This document shows, piece by piece, positions 32,645 to 41,723 of a stretch of DNA of 64,000 nucleotides. The stretch lies in contig NZ_MECJ01000002.1 in assembly GCF_014596475.1 (NCBI RefSeq), positions 434,001 to 498,000 of the forward strand, written 5' to 3'. Origin of the DNA: Streptomyces sp. CBMA152. Lineage in GTDB: Bacteria > Actinomycetota > Actinomycetes > Streptomycetales > Streptomycetaceae. Numbering within the stretch: the first letter of the stretch is position 1; the number at the start of each line of letters is the position of its first letter. The notes below the pieces were generated by a model. That model was not told the origin of the DNA. It searched no databases and worked only from the letters and a program-made list of their open reading frames with translations. The position numbers were made by a program, and so were the translations under genes.

Positions 32645-33928
32645 ATGACCGCCAACGGCAATGGAAAGTCGGGCGACGAGCCGTACCTCATCACCGGCCG
32701 GGGAAAGGACGCCGCTCCGAAGAACGCCTTCGCCTTGTTCGCCGACATCAATTACAACGTAGGGGGCCCGCGCACCAAGATTCTCGTCATTCCGGCCAAC
32801 GGGACGGCGAACAACTTCAGCGACTACGGATTCGACCAGAGCGACGACGGTGTGAGCAGCGTCGTCAACAACACCGACCGGGACAACATCCTCTTCACGA
32901 GGACCAATCAGGGCGGCTCGCAGTTACCCGTCCCCGCCAACTCCGCGATCGCCGACCTGACCCGGATCCCGCTCAGCGGCAGCGCCACCGGCACCTGGAA
33001 CGACCAGGCCCAGTCCGCCCTAGCCTTCAACAAGCCCGTCCCGCTCCCGGTCTTCACCGCGCCCAGGGCCAGCGCGCAGACCCAGGAACGCCGGCAGGCC
33101 ATCCACGGCAACGCGGCTCCCGACGTCCAGCAGGTCCTGCTCTACGAGGCGGCCAAACTCCTCGCCACCTGCCCGGTCAAGGACAGCAAGTGGGAGTACG
33201 TCCCGGACCACGACTGGCCGCTCGGCCAGCACGACCTGTCCGCCATCGCCGTACGGGACAACGTGCTGTCCGGCAAGGCGCCGCTGCGCTTCTACGTCAT
33301 CCTGCCGACCCCCGTCGTGGACATCAGGTCGCCCAAGGAGGGCACCGAGGTGGACAGCAGCGCCACCGTCGACGGGGTCGCCTTCAACGCCGACTCGGTG
33401 TCGCTCACCGAGGGCGGCGCCGCGCTCGGCACCGCCAAGGTCACCAGCAACGTGTGGAGTTTCGCCCATACGGGCGGCTGGCCGGTCGGGAAACACAGCG
33501 TCACGGCGAAAGCCGTCCACGGCAGTCAGGAGTCCGAGCCGGACACCGTGAACTTCACGGCCGCCAACAAGAACCTCAAGGTCGAATTCAAATTCAACTC
33601 CTCCTGGCAGGACTGGCAGAGCCACAAGTACATCTACTCGTACGACGTCACCATGTACGCCGGGGTGACCGATGTGAAGCACTGGAATGTCGGCTTCGGT
33701 CAGCTCCCGGAAGGCTCGGTCCTGGCGCCGGAATTCGAGACCAGTTTCTGGGGGCTGATCATCAGCGACGGCTCCGACGGAAACGTCGTCCTCGGCTCGC
33801 CTCCGGAGGGAATCCATATCGTCCCGGCCAAGGGAAAGCTGGTCATTCGCGTACTCGTCCTCATCCCGACGCAGGACGACGCGTACCACAAGCTCTACGG
33901 CCTCTTCGCGAAGTCGCTGGCGGGATAG
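32645..33928 (+). CDS. Multidomain beta-rich protein: beta/gamma-crystallin-like, Ig-like and C-terminal beta-sandwich
   Basis: The 427-residue product from ATG 32645 has an N-terminal region (about 25-100) like the beta/gamma-crystallin or peptidase-inhibitor I36 fold: 'FALFADINYN', 'SDYGFDQSDDGVSSVVNNTD'. A middle part of about 100 residues is unassigned. Next comes an Ig-like domain ('VVDIRSPKEGTEVDSSATV', 'SVTAKAVHGSQESEPDTVNF'). The last 115 residues form a beta-sandwich resembling carbohydrate-binding domains. No signal peptide is visible despite the extracellular-type domains. Function unknown. The upstream frame is not protein-like. Confidence 0.55.
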   Translation: MTANGNGKSGDEPYLITGRGKDAAPKNAFALFADINYNVGGPRTKILVIPANGTANNFSDYGFDQSDDGVSSVVNNTDRDNILFTRTNQGGSQLPVPANSAIADLTRIPLSGSATGTWNDQAQSALAFNKPVPLPVFTAPRASAQTQERRQAIHGNAAPDVQQVLLYEAAKLLATCPVKDSKWEYVPDHDWPLGQHDLSAIAVRDNVLSGKAPLRFYVILPTPVVDIRSPKEGTEVDSSATVDGVAFNADSVSLTEGGAALGTAKVTSNVWSFAHTGGWPVGKHSVTAKAVHGSQESEPDTVNFTAANKNLKVEFKFNSSWQDWQSHKYIYSYDVTMYAGVTDVKHWNVGFGQLPEGSVLAPEFETSFWGLIISDGSDGNVVLGSPPEGIHIVPAKGKLVIRVLVLIPTQDDAYHKLYGLFAKSLAG

Positions 33929-33950
33929 TCACCGTCTGCCGCCACTGAGC

Positions 33951-33978
33951 AGCGGGGGCGCGCCCATGCGCCCCCGCT
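33951..33978 (+). terminator. Terminator hairpin after the crystallin-like gene
   Basis: AGCGGGGGCG (33951-33960) pairs perfectly with CGCCCCCGCT (33969-33978) across an 8-base loop, 22 bases after the stop. Confidence 0.75.
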
Positions 33979-34080
33979 GTCCCCATCTCTCGCCCAAGCC
34001 CTATGGATTCGCCACCCGCCGGACGCGGAATGGGGGCATGCTCGGGTGCGCAGAGCCCATATCCGTACGAGGGAGGTCTC

Positions 34081-34665
34081 ATGGGGTGGCACAGTGAGGA
34101 GTTCGGGGCCTCGCACGAGGGCAGGGCGCAGGCGCTGCTGGCCGATGGCAGCGAACCCGGGCCGAGGTACTTCGACATGGGCAGCGGCCCCAACGTCCAC
34201 AAGACGAGCGACTGGTGGGTGTACGACGGGGCGCGGCGCGCGCCGCACGCGACCGAGTTGAGGGCGGCGTGCGCCTGCGGCTGGCGCGGCGACGCCACCT
34301 ACGTGATCGACTGGCAGGACGTAGAGCGGGACGGCCCGGACTTCTACGACACCTGCGGCCCGTACGGCGACTGGTCCCAGCACATCCGTGAGGTGACGGC
34401 CCGCACGGTACCGCTGCCCGCTGCCGTGGAGGACCTGCTGGAGCGCCTGGACGAGCAGTTGACCGCCCTGGCCATGGACGCCCCGCTGGCCGCGTTACGG
34501 GCGGTGGCGGCTCTGGAGCGCACCACCCGAAGCGTCGGCCGCGCGGCGGCGTGCATGGCGGAGGCGGACGACATGCCGTCGGAGGCGATCGGGACGGCGC
34601 TCGGGCTGAGCGAACGGGACGCTCGGGCGCGGTTGCGGCGGTACTGCCTGGATCACCGGTTCTGA
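34081..34665 (+). CDS. Hypothetical protein with possible C-terminal helix-turn-helix
   Basis: The 194-residue cytosolic protein contains 'ACACGWRGD' (two Cys) in its first half and a helical C-terminus with 'PSEAIGTALGLSERDARARLRRYC', which has the flavour of a helix-turn-helix. I do not recognise the family. GGAGG 4 bases before ATG 34081 fixes the start. It is convergent with the MFS gene. Confidence 0.55.
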   Translation: MGWHSEEFGASHEGRAQALLADGSEPGPRYFDMGSGPNVHKTSDWWVYDGARRAPHATELRAACACGWRGDATYVIDWQDVERDGPDFYDTCGPYGDWSQHIREVTARTVPLPAAVEDLLERLDEQLTALAMDAPLAALRAVAALERTTRSVGRAAACMAEADDMPSEAIGTALGLSERDARARLRRYCLDHRF

Positions 34666-34672
34666 CTATCTA

Positions 34673-35947
34673 TCAGCTAGCCATGTCCGGCCGCCGACGG
34701 GGAAGTTCGGCGCGCCGCACCGCGTCGGAGGCCAGGGCGACGGTTGCGCCCAGGCCGCCGACGATGCCGCACCCGACGAACACCGGCGCGGCGCCCCAGG
34801 CTCCGATGGCGGCGCCGACCAGCGGGTAGCTGAGGGGCGCGAGGCCGACCATGGTGAGCATGACGACGGAGGTGACGCGGCCGAGATAGGCGGGGTCCGC
34901 CGAGGTCTGGATGAGGGTGCTGTCCAGGCTGCCGAACACGCCCGCGTTCAATCCGATGACCCCTGCCAGCACCACGGCGATCCAGAGGTTCGGCACCAAC
35001 GCGATGGTGGCCGCTCCCGCAGAGCCCACGAGCAGTGCGCCGCTCAGCATGAGTCCGGCGCGGGGCAGCCAACCGGCGATGGCGAGCAGCGCGGCGCTGG
35101 ACGCCGCCCCCGCACCGAAGCTGCTGATGATCAGGCCGTACCCGGCAGGTCCCCAACCGCGCTCGGCGTTGAGAAGTACCATGCCGACGTTGAGCGTGCC
35201 GGTGAGGCCGAGTTGACAGATGGCGCCGGCGGCGACGAGCGGGCCGATCAGGCGATGGCGGCGGATGTAGCGCAGGCCGTCGCGCAGATCCTGCCACGCT
35301 GTGCCGGACTCCTGTTGTTCCTCGCTGCCGCCCGCTTCGAGGGGCCGTATCCGTATTGTCAGCAGGAGCGGCAGGGACACCGCGAACAGCAGCCCTGCGA
35401 CGGCGAAGGTGGCCGCCGCGCCTCCAACACCCATGGCCAGACCGCCGACCGGCGGGCCCGCGATCTGGCTGAGGCGCATCGCGAGCGAACGCATGCCGGC
35501 GATACGGGCGAGCTGGTCGGAGCCGGCGATCCGTGGCGGGAGAGCGCCGACGGCGGGGATGAACAGCGCGTCGACCGCGCCGAAGACGAGCCCCACCGAG
35601 ACCAGGATCCACAGGGCCGGTGCGGTGAGCGCGATACCGGCGGCCACCGCGAGGATGAGGAGACAGCGCAGCGTGTCGCTGCCGAGAATGACCCGGCGGG
35701 GGTCGAACCGGTCGGCCACCACACCTCCACCGAGCATCAGCAGCGCTCGCGGCAGCGCCCCGGCGGCCATGACGAGGCCCACCTCGGTGGGCCCGGCGGC
35801 CTTCTGTGCGGACCAGCCGAGGGCGACGAAGTACACGCTGTCACCGACTAGGGAGGCGGTGTACGCGCTGAGCCAGCGCAGCACGTTGCCGTCGCGGTGG
35901 GCCGGGGTGGTGGCGCGTTCGGGCAGGACTGTGCCGGTGGTGGCCAT
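34673..35947 (-). CDS. MFS transporter (DHA3-like)
   Basis: The 424-residue protein has about 12 transmembrane helices and the major-facilitator motif region 'GGGVVADRFDPRRVILGSD' between helices 2 and 3. 'SLVGDSVYFVALGW' at the start and 'NAGVFGSLDSTLIQTSADPAYLGRVTSVV' in the second half are typical of DHA3/enterobactin-exporter-like drug efflux members. It follows the ArsR-like repressor gene on the same strand at a 54-base distance, so the two are probably co-transcribed and the regulator controls export. Confidence 0.85.
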   Translation of the reverse strand: MATTGTVLPERATTPAHRDGNVLRWLSAYTASLVGDSVYFVALGWSAQKAAGPTEVGLVMAAGALPRALLMLGGGVVADRFDPRRVILGSDTLRCLLILAVAAGIALTAPALWILVSVGLVFGAVDALFIPAVGALPPRIAGSDQLARIAGMRSLAMRLSQIAGPPVGGLAMGVGGAAATFAVAGLLFAVSLPLLLTIRIRPLEAGGSEEQQESGTAWQDLRDGLRYIRRHRLIGPLVAAGAICQLGLTGTLNVGMVLLNAERGWGPAGYGLIISSFGAGAASSAALLAIAGWLPRAGLMLSGALLVGSAGAATIALVPNLWIAVVLAGVIGLNAGVFGSLDSTLIQTSADPAYLGRVTSVVMLTMVGLAPLSYPLVGAAIGAWGAAPVFVGCGIVGGLGATVALASDAVRRAELPRRRPDMAS

Positions 35948-35960
35948 GGTGGGCTCCGGT

Positions 35961-35998
35961 GAGTCGGGGATATGGCGGTCGAGTCGGGGGATATGGCC
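35961..35998. repeat. Imperfect 16/17-base direct repeat between repressor and MFS genes
   Basis: GAGTCGGGGATATGGC (35961-35976) recurs as GAGTCGGGGGATATGGC (35981-35997), offset by 20 bases, about two helical turns. It lies in the 54-base gap before the MFS gene and could be a binding site or a simple local duplication. Confidence 0.55.
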
Positions 35999-36001
35999 GT
36001 A

Positions 36002-36595
36002 TCAGAGCCGGAACGGGAAGCCGTAGAGCTGCACGGACACATGCTCGCGACCCTCTGTGTCACCGGCTGCCTTGGCGGCCTTGCCGCGCTCGCGCCAGCG
36101 TCGGCCCAGCGCCTCGAACTCGTCGTTCATCTCGGTGAGTTCGGCGGCAGTCAGGTCGAGCAGCCACTCGGCACTGAAGGCGGCGTCGGTCCACGTCTTG
36201 CCCCAGGCGGCTGTCTGCTCCAGATATGCGCGGTAGTTGGCGACGCGGGTGTCGAGGATGCCGCGGGTCACCGCGCCGATGGCAGCGGCTCCCTCGGGTG
36301 TGTCCGCGAAGTCCGAGCTGCGGAACCCCCAGCCCTCCTCGGACGCCACCTGCCACCACCGCTCACGGCCGTCGGAGCTCTGGCCGCTCGCCTCGGCCAC
36401 GAATCCGTGCTCGGCCAGCTTGCGCAGGTGGTAACTGACCAGTGACGGCGCCTGGTCGACCTGCTCGGCGAGCTGCGAGGCGGTCGCGGTGCCTGCGGCG
36501 AACAGCAGCCGGTAGAGCTGCATCCGCAGAGGGCTCGTGAACGCCTTCAGTCGGGACAGGTCGGTGATCCGCTCGGTCTTGGGCTTCGGTGGCAT
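36002..36595 (-). CDS. ArsR-like winged-helix regulator
   Basis: The 197-residue product has an N-terminal winged helix with 'LSRLKAFTSPLRMQLYRLLF', 'TASQLAEQVDQAPSLVSYHLRKLAEHGFV', and a C-terminal helical region of about 100 residues ending near 'DTEGREHVSVQLYGFPF'. Such proteins repress a linked efflux gene. It is the first gene of a pair with the MFS transporter. Confidence 0.82.
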   Translation of the reverse strand: MPPKPKTERITDLSRLKAFTSPLRMQLYRLLFAAGTATASQLAEQVDQAPSLVSYHLRKLAEHGFVAEASGQSSDGRERWWQVASEEGWGFRSSDFADTPEGAAAIGAVTRGILDTRVANYRAYLEQTAAWGKTWTDAAFSAEWLLDLTAAELTEMNDEFEALGRRWRERGKAAKAAGDTEGREHVSVQLYGFPFRL

Positions 36596-36746
36596 GCTGC
36601 CACGGTAGATATGAAGCAGAAGTTGCGCAATATATTTTTCAGATCTTCCGGCGGAACGTGGCGCGGCAACTCACCGAGTGCTGCCCCGACATGGCCGTAC
36701 CGGTAATTCGATGGCGCGCGTCGACCAGCACGGCCACTGTGGTCCC

Positions 36747-37340
36747 GTGTCAGAACCCAAGTACCAGATCCGCGCCCGGCATACGACGTCCACGCTCACC
36801 GTCTACCAGGCGTACGCGCCGGAGATCGGTCTGCCGGCGGCGCGGGAGGGCCGGTTCCCGGCGCTCTGGCGGCGGGAGCGGATGACATGGATCAAGCCGT
36901 CGTTCCTGTGGATGATGTACCGCTGCGGGTGGGGGACCAAGGAAGGCCAGGAGTCCGTCCTCGCCGTCGAGATCACCCGTGAAGGTTTCGCGTGGGCGCT
37001 GGAGCGCGCCTGCCTGTCCCACTACGAGCAGGGGCTCCACGCCGACCAGGCCACCTGGAAGCGGGAGTTGAAGCGGGCCCCGGCCCGGGTGCAGTGGGAT
37101 CCCGAACGCGACCTGCACCTCCGGCCCCGCCCCCACCGTTCCCTCCAGCTCGGCCTCACCGGCGAAGCCGCGCACCGCTACGCCGACGAGTGGATCGTCT
37201 CCATCACCGACGTCACTCCGCTCGCGCGTACGATCCATGCCCATGTACGGGAGGGAGCCATGGATGCCGCCCGGCGACTCCTGCCTCCCGAAAGCCCCTA
37301 CCCAGTGGCTGACGGGGTCCTGGCTCACCTGATCCCCTGA
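36747..37340 (+). CDS. DUF4291 protein
   Basis: The 197-residue product matches DUF4291 throughout: 'YQIRARHTTSTLTVYQAYAP', 'RMTWIKPSFLWMMYRCGWGTKEGQE', 'VQWDPERDLHLRPRPHRSLQLGL' and 'WIVSITDVTPLA'. The family is widespread but uncharacterised. GTG 36747 is chosen because it gives the family's usual N-terminus (SEPKYQIRA); ATG 36711 would add an atypical extension. Monocistronic. Confidence 0.8.
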   Translation: MSEPKYQIRARHTTSTLTVYQAYAPEIGLPAAREGRFPALWRRERMTWIKPSFLWMMYRCGWGTKEGQESVLAVEITREGFAWALERACLSHYEQGLHADQATWKRELKRAPARVQWDPERDLHLRPRPHRSLQLGLTGEAAHRYADEWIVSITDVTPLARTIHAHVREGAMDAARRLLPPESPYPVADGVLAHLIP

Positions 37341-37438
37341 TCCCCATCGACCCATCACACCCGGGCATCAGGTCGAATGGCGGCTACGGGATCATGGCTC
37401 TCATCTGCTGGAAGGCTCTCGTCCGCTGAAAGGGACCC

Positions 37439-38548
37439 ATGGTCAACGCCCGGATACTCCTCGCTGCCGCCCTCATCGCCGTTCTGACCGGTTGTACGGC
37501 GGCCGGTCGCGCAGGTGACAGTGACCGGTCGTCTGCCGACAGCGCGACCCCTACCACCAAGTCCACGCAGCCGGGACTTGAGGCGTGGATCTACCCCGGA
37601 TCCACGGGGGAGGACACCTGCGGGGCCGTCGCCGAGTACCGCGACGGCCGACTCCGTACCGGAGTGCTCAAACCCCAGTACTGGGACGTCGACCCGAGTG
37701 GCGCGCTGAAGCTGCTGGACTCCGACACCCACCCGTGCAACGGCTTCAGCGAGGCCAATGCCGCGGACATCAAGGCGCACTCGGCCGCCCAGTACACCAC
37801 CGTCTCCGCGATGGACCGGCCCGCGATCGCCGCGCTGGTGAGTGACCCCGCCCGCCGTACGGCCGCCGTCGGCTCGCTCACCGAGCTCGCGAAACGTATC
37901 GGGTTCACCGGTGTGGACATCGACTTCGAGGACTTCTGGGTATGGACGGCCGACGACGAGAGCGGGTACGAGACGTTTCTCGCCGAGCTCGCGGAGAGCC
38001 TGCACCGAGCCGGGCTCAAACTCCAGGTCGACGCTCCGGTCGAAACCCATGACGGTGACTCGGTGTTCAGTTACGCGGCCGTCATGCGGGCCGGGGTGGA
38101 CCAGCTGGTCGTGATGGACTACGGCCGTCAGTTCAACACCCCTGCTGGACAACGGTGTTGGGCGATCTCGCCGCACAGCTGGGTGCGCGAGGCCGTTACG
38201 TACGCACAGTCCCAGGTGCCGGACAAGGACCGGCTGGTCATCGGCTTGCCGTCGTACGGCTTCACCGCGCCCGACCCCTGTGTCACGGACAAGGTGAAGG
38301 ACAGTGTCCCGCTCACAACGATCCGGCGGGCGCCGGGCTACTCCGACGACCCCGCGACGACGGCCGCCCGGCGCGACGCCGCCTCCGGCGAAGTCCGCTG
38401 GACGGCGGGCGGCACTCTGTACGACTACACCGACCAGCAGGGTATGGACGCGAAGTTGGCCGTCCTCCAACAGCTCGGCGTCACCCACGTGTCGGTGTGG
38501 GCGCTGGGCGGGAATCCGTGGTTCTCGGCCAATCCGAGGGTGAGGTGA
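37439..38548 (+). CDS. GH18-like glycoside hydrolase lipoprotein
   Basis: The 369-residue product has a lipoprotein signal (LLAAALIAVLTGC), a Ser/Thr linker, and a TIM-barrel with the GH18 catalytic motif TGVDIDFED (D-x-D-x-E) near residue 160, followed by 'LVVMDYGRQF' and 'IGLPSYGFTAPD'. GH18 enzymes hydrolyse chitin, peptidoglycan-type or other GlcNAc-containing glycans by substrate-assisted catalysis. It would act anchored to the outside of the membrane. AAGGGA precedes the ATG closely. Confidence 0.78.
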   Translation: MVNARILLAAALIAVLTGCTAAGRAGDSDRSSADSATPTTKSTQPGLEAWIYPGSTGEDTCGAVAEYRDGRLRTGVLKPQYWDVDPSGALKLLDSDTHPCNGFSEANAADIKAHSAAQYTTVSAMDRPAIAALVSDPARRTAAVGSLTELAKRIGFTGVDIDFEDFWVWTADDESGYETFLAELAESLHRAGLKLQVDAPVETHDGDSVFSYAAVMRAGVDQLVVMDYGRQFNTPAGQRCWAISPHSWVREAVTYAQSQVPDKDRLVIGLPSYGFTAPDPCVTDKVKDSVPLTTIRRAPGYSDDPATTAARRDAASGEVRWTAGGTLYDYTDQQGMDAKLAVLQQLGVTHVSVWALGGNPWFSANPRVR

Positions 38549-38851
38549 GCTGGCCCGGCGGGCGGACGTGAGGGGTGTCGGCTGGTGGGGGCGGTGTATA
38601 CGCGGGGCGGATTCCCTTCGCGTATGCCCGGGGCAGCCTTGTCACCCGACCGGGAGTCGCTGATGCTGGTGCCCACCGATCGGTGAGCCACGCACGGCCC
38701 GTCAGGCACCACCCGGCAATGGCGCACACCGCAATGGCGCAGGCGGCCCCACGTATGCCGTCGATCTCCTCGCGACCTGGTCGCGGCTTCCATCCGAGAC
38801 AGACATGCCTGCGTCCGGCCTGCGCCCACGACACCCCGGAGGGATCACACC
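38549..38851. other. 303-base intergenic region with an 11-base direct repeat
   Basis: GCAATGGCGCA occurs at 38716-38726 and again at 38731-38741 (15-base period). Otherwise I see no gene, hairpin or promoter that I can support. A GGAGGGA ribosome site for the next gene lies at its end. Confidence 0.35.
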
Positions 38852-39511
38852 ATGAGCAGATTACGGCTGACCGGACGCTGGAGAACAATGACCTGCGCCC
38901 TGGCCACCGCCGCGCTGGCGACCGCCGGACTCAGCGGTACAGCGGCCCACGCCGCCCCGGCGGCCCCGCTCGCCGCCGCGCCGGCGATCGGCATCCAGTA
39001 CAACGCCGACGGCGACGCGGGCCAGTGCGGCGGCGCCACGGGCCAGCAGTGGGCCACATCGCCGGACTGGACCCAGCCGATCCGCTTCGACACCGACGGT
39101 CGCCCCGGCGGCTGCCAACTGGCCTTCGGCGTATACGACCCCGACCACACCTTCGCGGGCGCGTCCCTCAGCTACGACTTCCGCGTCAGCCCCGGTGGGG
39201 ACAGCGGTCAGTGCGGTAACCAAGGTACGTATCAGATGCCGATCCAGCCGTTCCAGACCTTCGGCCCGAGCGTCCGCGTCGACACCGACAACCGCTCGGG
39301 CTACTGCAACCTCACCCTCGCCGTGTCGGGCCGCTCGGACGTCGGCCTCGACGTCCAGTTCTACCCGGACGGCGACGCGGGCCAGTGCAAGAACTACCTG
39401 CCCGCGGGTCAGTACCGCACCGCGTACGCGGGGAACCCGGTCACGGTCGGCATCGACGCCGACAACCGGCCCGGCGGCTGCCAGTTCCTGCTGAGGTTGC
39501 GGCACTTCTAG
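38852..39511 (+). CDS. Secreted protein built of three Cys-paired repeats
   Basis: The 219-residue product has a signal peptide ending AAHA. The mature part consists of three repeats of about 55-60 residues, each with 'GDAGQC' or 'GDSGQC' near the start and 'DTDNRPGGCQL'-like near the end; one Cys in each half suggests one disulphide per module. The Asp-rich 'DTDNR/DADNR' turns could bind calcium. I do not recognise a named family. Extracellular binding or structural role is likely. Monocistronic. Confidence 0.65.
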   Translation: MSRLRLTGRWRTMTCALATAALATAGLSGTAAHAAPAAPLAAAPAIGIQYNADGDAGQCGGATGQQWATSPDWTQPIRFDTDGRPGGCQLAFGVYDPDHTFAGASLSYDFRVSPGGDSGQCGNQGTYQMPIQPFQTFGPSVRVDTDNRSGYCNLTLAVSGRSDVGLDVQFYPDGDAGQCKNYLPAGQYRTAYAGNPVTVGIDADNRPGGCQFLLRLRHF

Positions 39512-39631
39512 GGCGTATCGAGCCCGTCCATCCCTGGAAACTCGCTACGGATCGCAGGTTGACCTTCACCCTGGGGGAAGCCACAGCATCAAGGGGCCGG
39601 GCGACGGGCTCGGTGTGAGGAGGGGTGGGGG

Positions 39632-40708
39632 ATGGGTCTGCTGACCATCGGGGCGTTCGCGAAGGCGTCCCGGCTGTCACCGAAGGCCCTGCGCCTTTCC
39701 GACGAGCTCGGCCTGCTGACCCCCGCCCACGTCGACCCGGTGACCGGCTATCGCCGCTACGCACCCGAGCAGTTGGATCAGGCCAGGCCGGTCGCCTGGC
39801 TCCGCCGACTGGGGATGCCGCTCGCCCGTATCCAGCGCGTGTGCGGGCTGGATACGGGCGCGGCGGCCGAGGCCGTGCGCGCGTTCTGGGAGCAGGTCGA
39901 GGCCGACACCGCCGTCCGGCGGGACCTGGCGACCTTCCTCATCGACCATCTGACCTGGAAGGACCCTGCCATGGCCCCGATCACCAGCCCCCTGGGCATC
40001 CGTTACGCCGCGCTGTCCGACGCCGGACTCGTCCGAGAGGACAACCAGGACATCGCCTACGCCGGATCCCGCCTGCTCGCCGTCGCTGACGGTTTCGGCC
40101 GAAGCGGAGCTCCCGCGAGTGCCGCTGCCGTCGACGTGCTCAAGCACCTCGACAGTGGCAGCGTCCCTGCGGGCGATCTCCTGAACGTCCTCGAAGACGC
40201 CATCGAGCAGGCCAAACAGGCCGTACACGGCATCGCCGCGACCAGCTCCTCGTCGGAGGAATGCGGGACGACGCTCACCGCGATGCTCTGGACCGGATCG
40301 CAACTGGCCCTCGTCCACATCGGTGACTCTCGCGCCCATCTCCTGCGCGGTGGAGAGTTCTTCCAGATCACCCATGACCACACCGTGGTGCAGTCCATGC
40401 TCGACGACGGACGCATCAGTCCGGAGGAAGCCGCCTCCCACCCCCAGCGAGCGCTGCTGATACGGGCCCTCGCCGAGGGCGCCGACGCCACCCCCGACCT
40501 GCGGTTGCACGACGTGCAGCCCGGTGACCGCTATCTGCTGTGCTCCGACGGCCTCTCCACGGTTGTGCCCGTCGAAGACGTACGTCAGGTGGTCACCACC
40601 GTCAGCGACCCCGAGCAGGCGGTGCGTAGGCTCGTCAACCTCGCCAACCGCGCCGGCGGTCCCGACAACATCAGCTGTGTGATTGCCGACGTGGTCGAGC
40701 TCCAGTAG
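39632..40708 (+). CDS. MerR-type DNA-binding domain fused to PP2C phosphatase
   Basis: The 358-residue product has a MerR helix-turn-helix at residues 1-75 (LTIGAFAKASRLSPKALR, LSDELGLLTPAHVDPVTGYRRY), a helical linker, and a PP2C-family phosphatase from about 120 to the end. Metal-site motifs are present: Arg135-Glu-Asp-Asn-Gln-Asp140, Asp153 in VADGFG, 'HIGDSRAHLLR', 'CSDGL' and 'GGPDNIS'. It probably dephosphorylates Ser/Thr-phosphorylated proteins while binding DNA, linking kinase signalling to transcription. GAGGAGGGG precedes the ATG. Confidence 0.85.
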   Translation: MGLLTIGAFAKASRLSPKALRLSDELGLLTPAHVDPVTGYRRYAPEQLDQARPVAWLRRLGMPLARIQRVCGLDTGAAAEAVRAFWEQVEADTAVRRDLATFLIDHLTWKDPAMAPITSPLGIRYAALSDAGLVREDNQDIAYAGSRLLAVADGFGRSGAPASAAAVDVLKHLDSGSVPAGDLLNVLEDAIEQAKQAVHGIAATSSSSEECGTTLTAMLWTGSQLALVHIGDSRAHLLRGGEFFQITHDHTVVQSMLDDGRISPEEAASHPQRALLIRALAEGADATPDLRLHDVQPGDRYLLCSDGLSTVVPVEDVRQVVTTVSDPEQAVRRLVNLANRAGGPDNISCVIADVVELQ

Positions 40709-40854
40709 TAGACGTGCTCTGCGCTCGTCGGCCACGTCATACTGGGGGAGGGTATGGAGCGCCCTGGCCACCTCCGCCCGGATCCACCCCGCACCCCCTA
40801 GGTAGGCTGACCCCGACAGCACATCGTGAGCCGTACGCGTAACAAGGAGCAGAC

Positions 40855-41685
40855 GTGAGCCAGCCGGCGTCCATCGCCCTGCAGCAGGAGATCGCCCGGG
40901 AACTGGAGATCGCCGAGATCTTCGAGGCCGAGCGGGAGATCGAGCGCCGGGTGGCCTTTCTCGCCGAGCGGCTGACCTCCACCGGGCTGCGCTCGCTCGT
41001 GCTCGGCATCAGCGGCGGCGTCGACTCCACCACCGCCGGTCGGCTCTGCCAGCTCGCGGTCGAGCGGGCCCGGGCTGCCGGGCACGAGGCGCGGTTCTAC
41101 GCGATGCGGCTGCCGTACGGGGTCCAGGCCGACGAGCACGATGCCCAGCTCGCGCTCTCCTTCATCCAGGCCGACCACGTGCTGACCGTCGACATCAAGC
41201 CCGCGAGCGACGCCGCGCTGGAGGCCGCGCTGGCCGCCGGTGTGAGCTTCCGCGACGCCCACCACCAGGACTTCGTGCGCGGCAACATCAAGGCCCGCCA
41301 GCGCATGATCGCCCAGTACGCGGTGGCCGGTGCGCACGACGGTCTGGTCGTCGGCACCGACCACGCCGCTGAGGCGGTCTCCGGCTTCTTCACCAAGTTC
41401 GGCGACGGCGCCGCCGACCTCGTCCCGCTGACCGGCCTGACCAAGCGCCGGGTGCGCGCCGTCGCGGACCTGCTCGGTGCCCCCACCGAGCTGGTGTGGA
41501 AGACCCCGACGGCTGACCTGGAGAACCTCGACCCGGGCAAGGCCGACGAGGACGCCCTCGGGGTCACGTACGACGACATCGACGACTTCCTGGAGGGCAA
41601 GCCGGTCGACGAACGCGCCCACGAGACGATCGTCAACCGCTACCGCCTCACCGACCACAAGCGCCGGCTGCCGATCGCGCCGTAA
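40855..41685 (+). CDS. nadE: Ammonia-dependent NAD synthetase
   Basis: The 276-residue product makes NAD from deamido-NAD, ATP and ammonia. It has the ATP pyrophosphatase P-loop 'GISGGVDSTTAGRL', 'VVGTDHAAEAVSGFFTKFGDGAADLVPLTGLTKRRVR' and 'KTPTADLENLDPGKADEDALGVTYDDIDDFL', all typical of NadE. The glutaminase domain of long NAD synthetases is absent, so it is the NH3-dependent type. GTG start with AAGGAG upstream. Core metabolic gene, monocistronic here. Confidence 0.95.
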   Translation: MSQPASIALQQEIARELEIAEIFEAEREIERRVAFLAERLTSTGLRSLVLGISGGVDSTTAGRLCQLAVERARAAGHEARFYAMRLPYGVQADEHDAQLALSFIQADHVLTVDIKPASDAALEAALAAGVSFRDAHHQDFVRGNIKARQRMIAQYAVAGAHDGLVVGTDHAAEAVSGFFTKFGDGAADLVPLTGLTKRRVRAVADLLGAPTELVWKTPTADLENLDPGKADEDALGVTYDDIDDFLEGKPVDERAHETIVNRYRLTDHKRRLPIAP

Positions 41686-41723
41686 GCCCGCGTAGCTCCG
41701 TCTTGACCGCAGCCGCCACGAGC

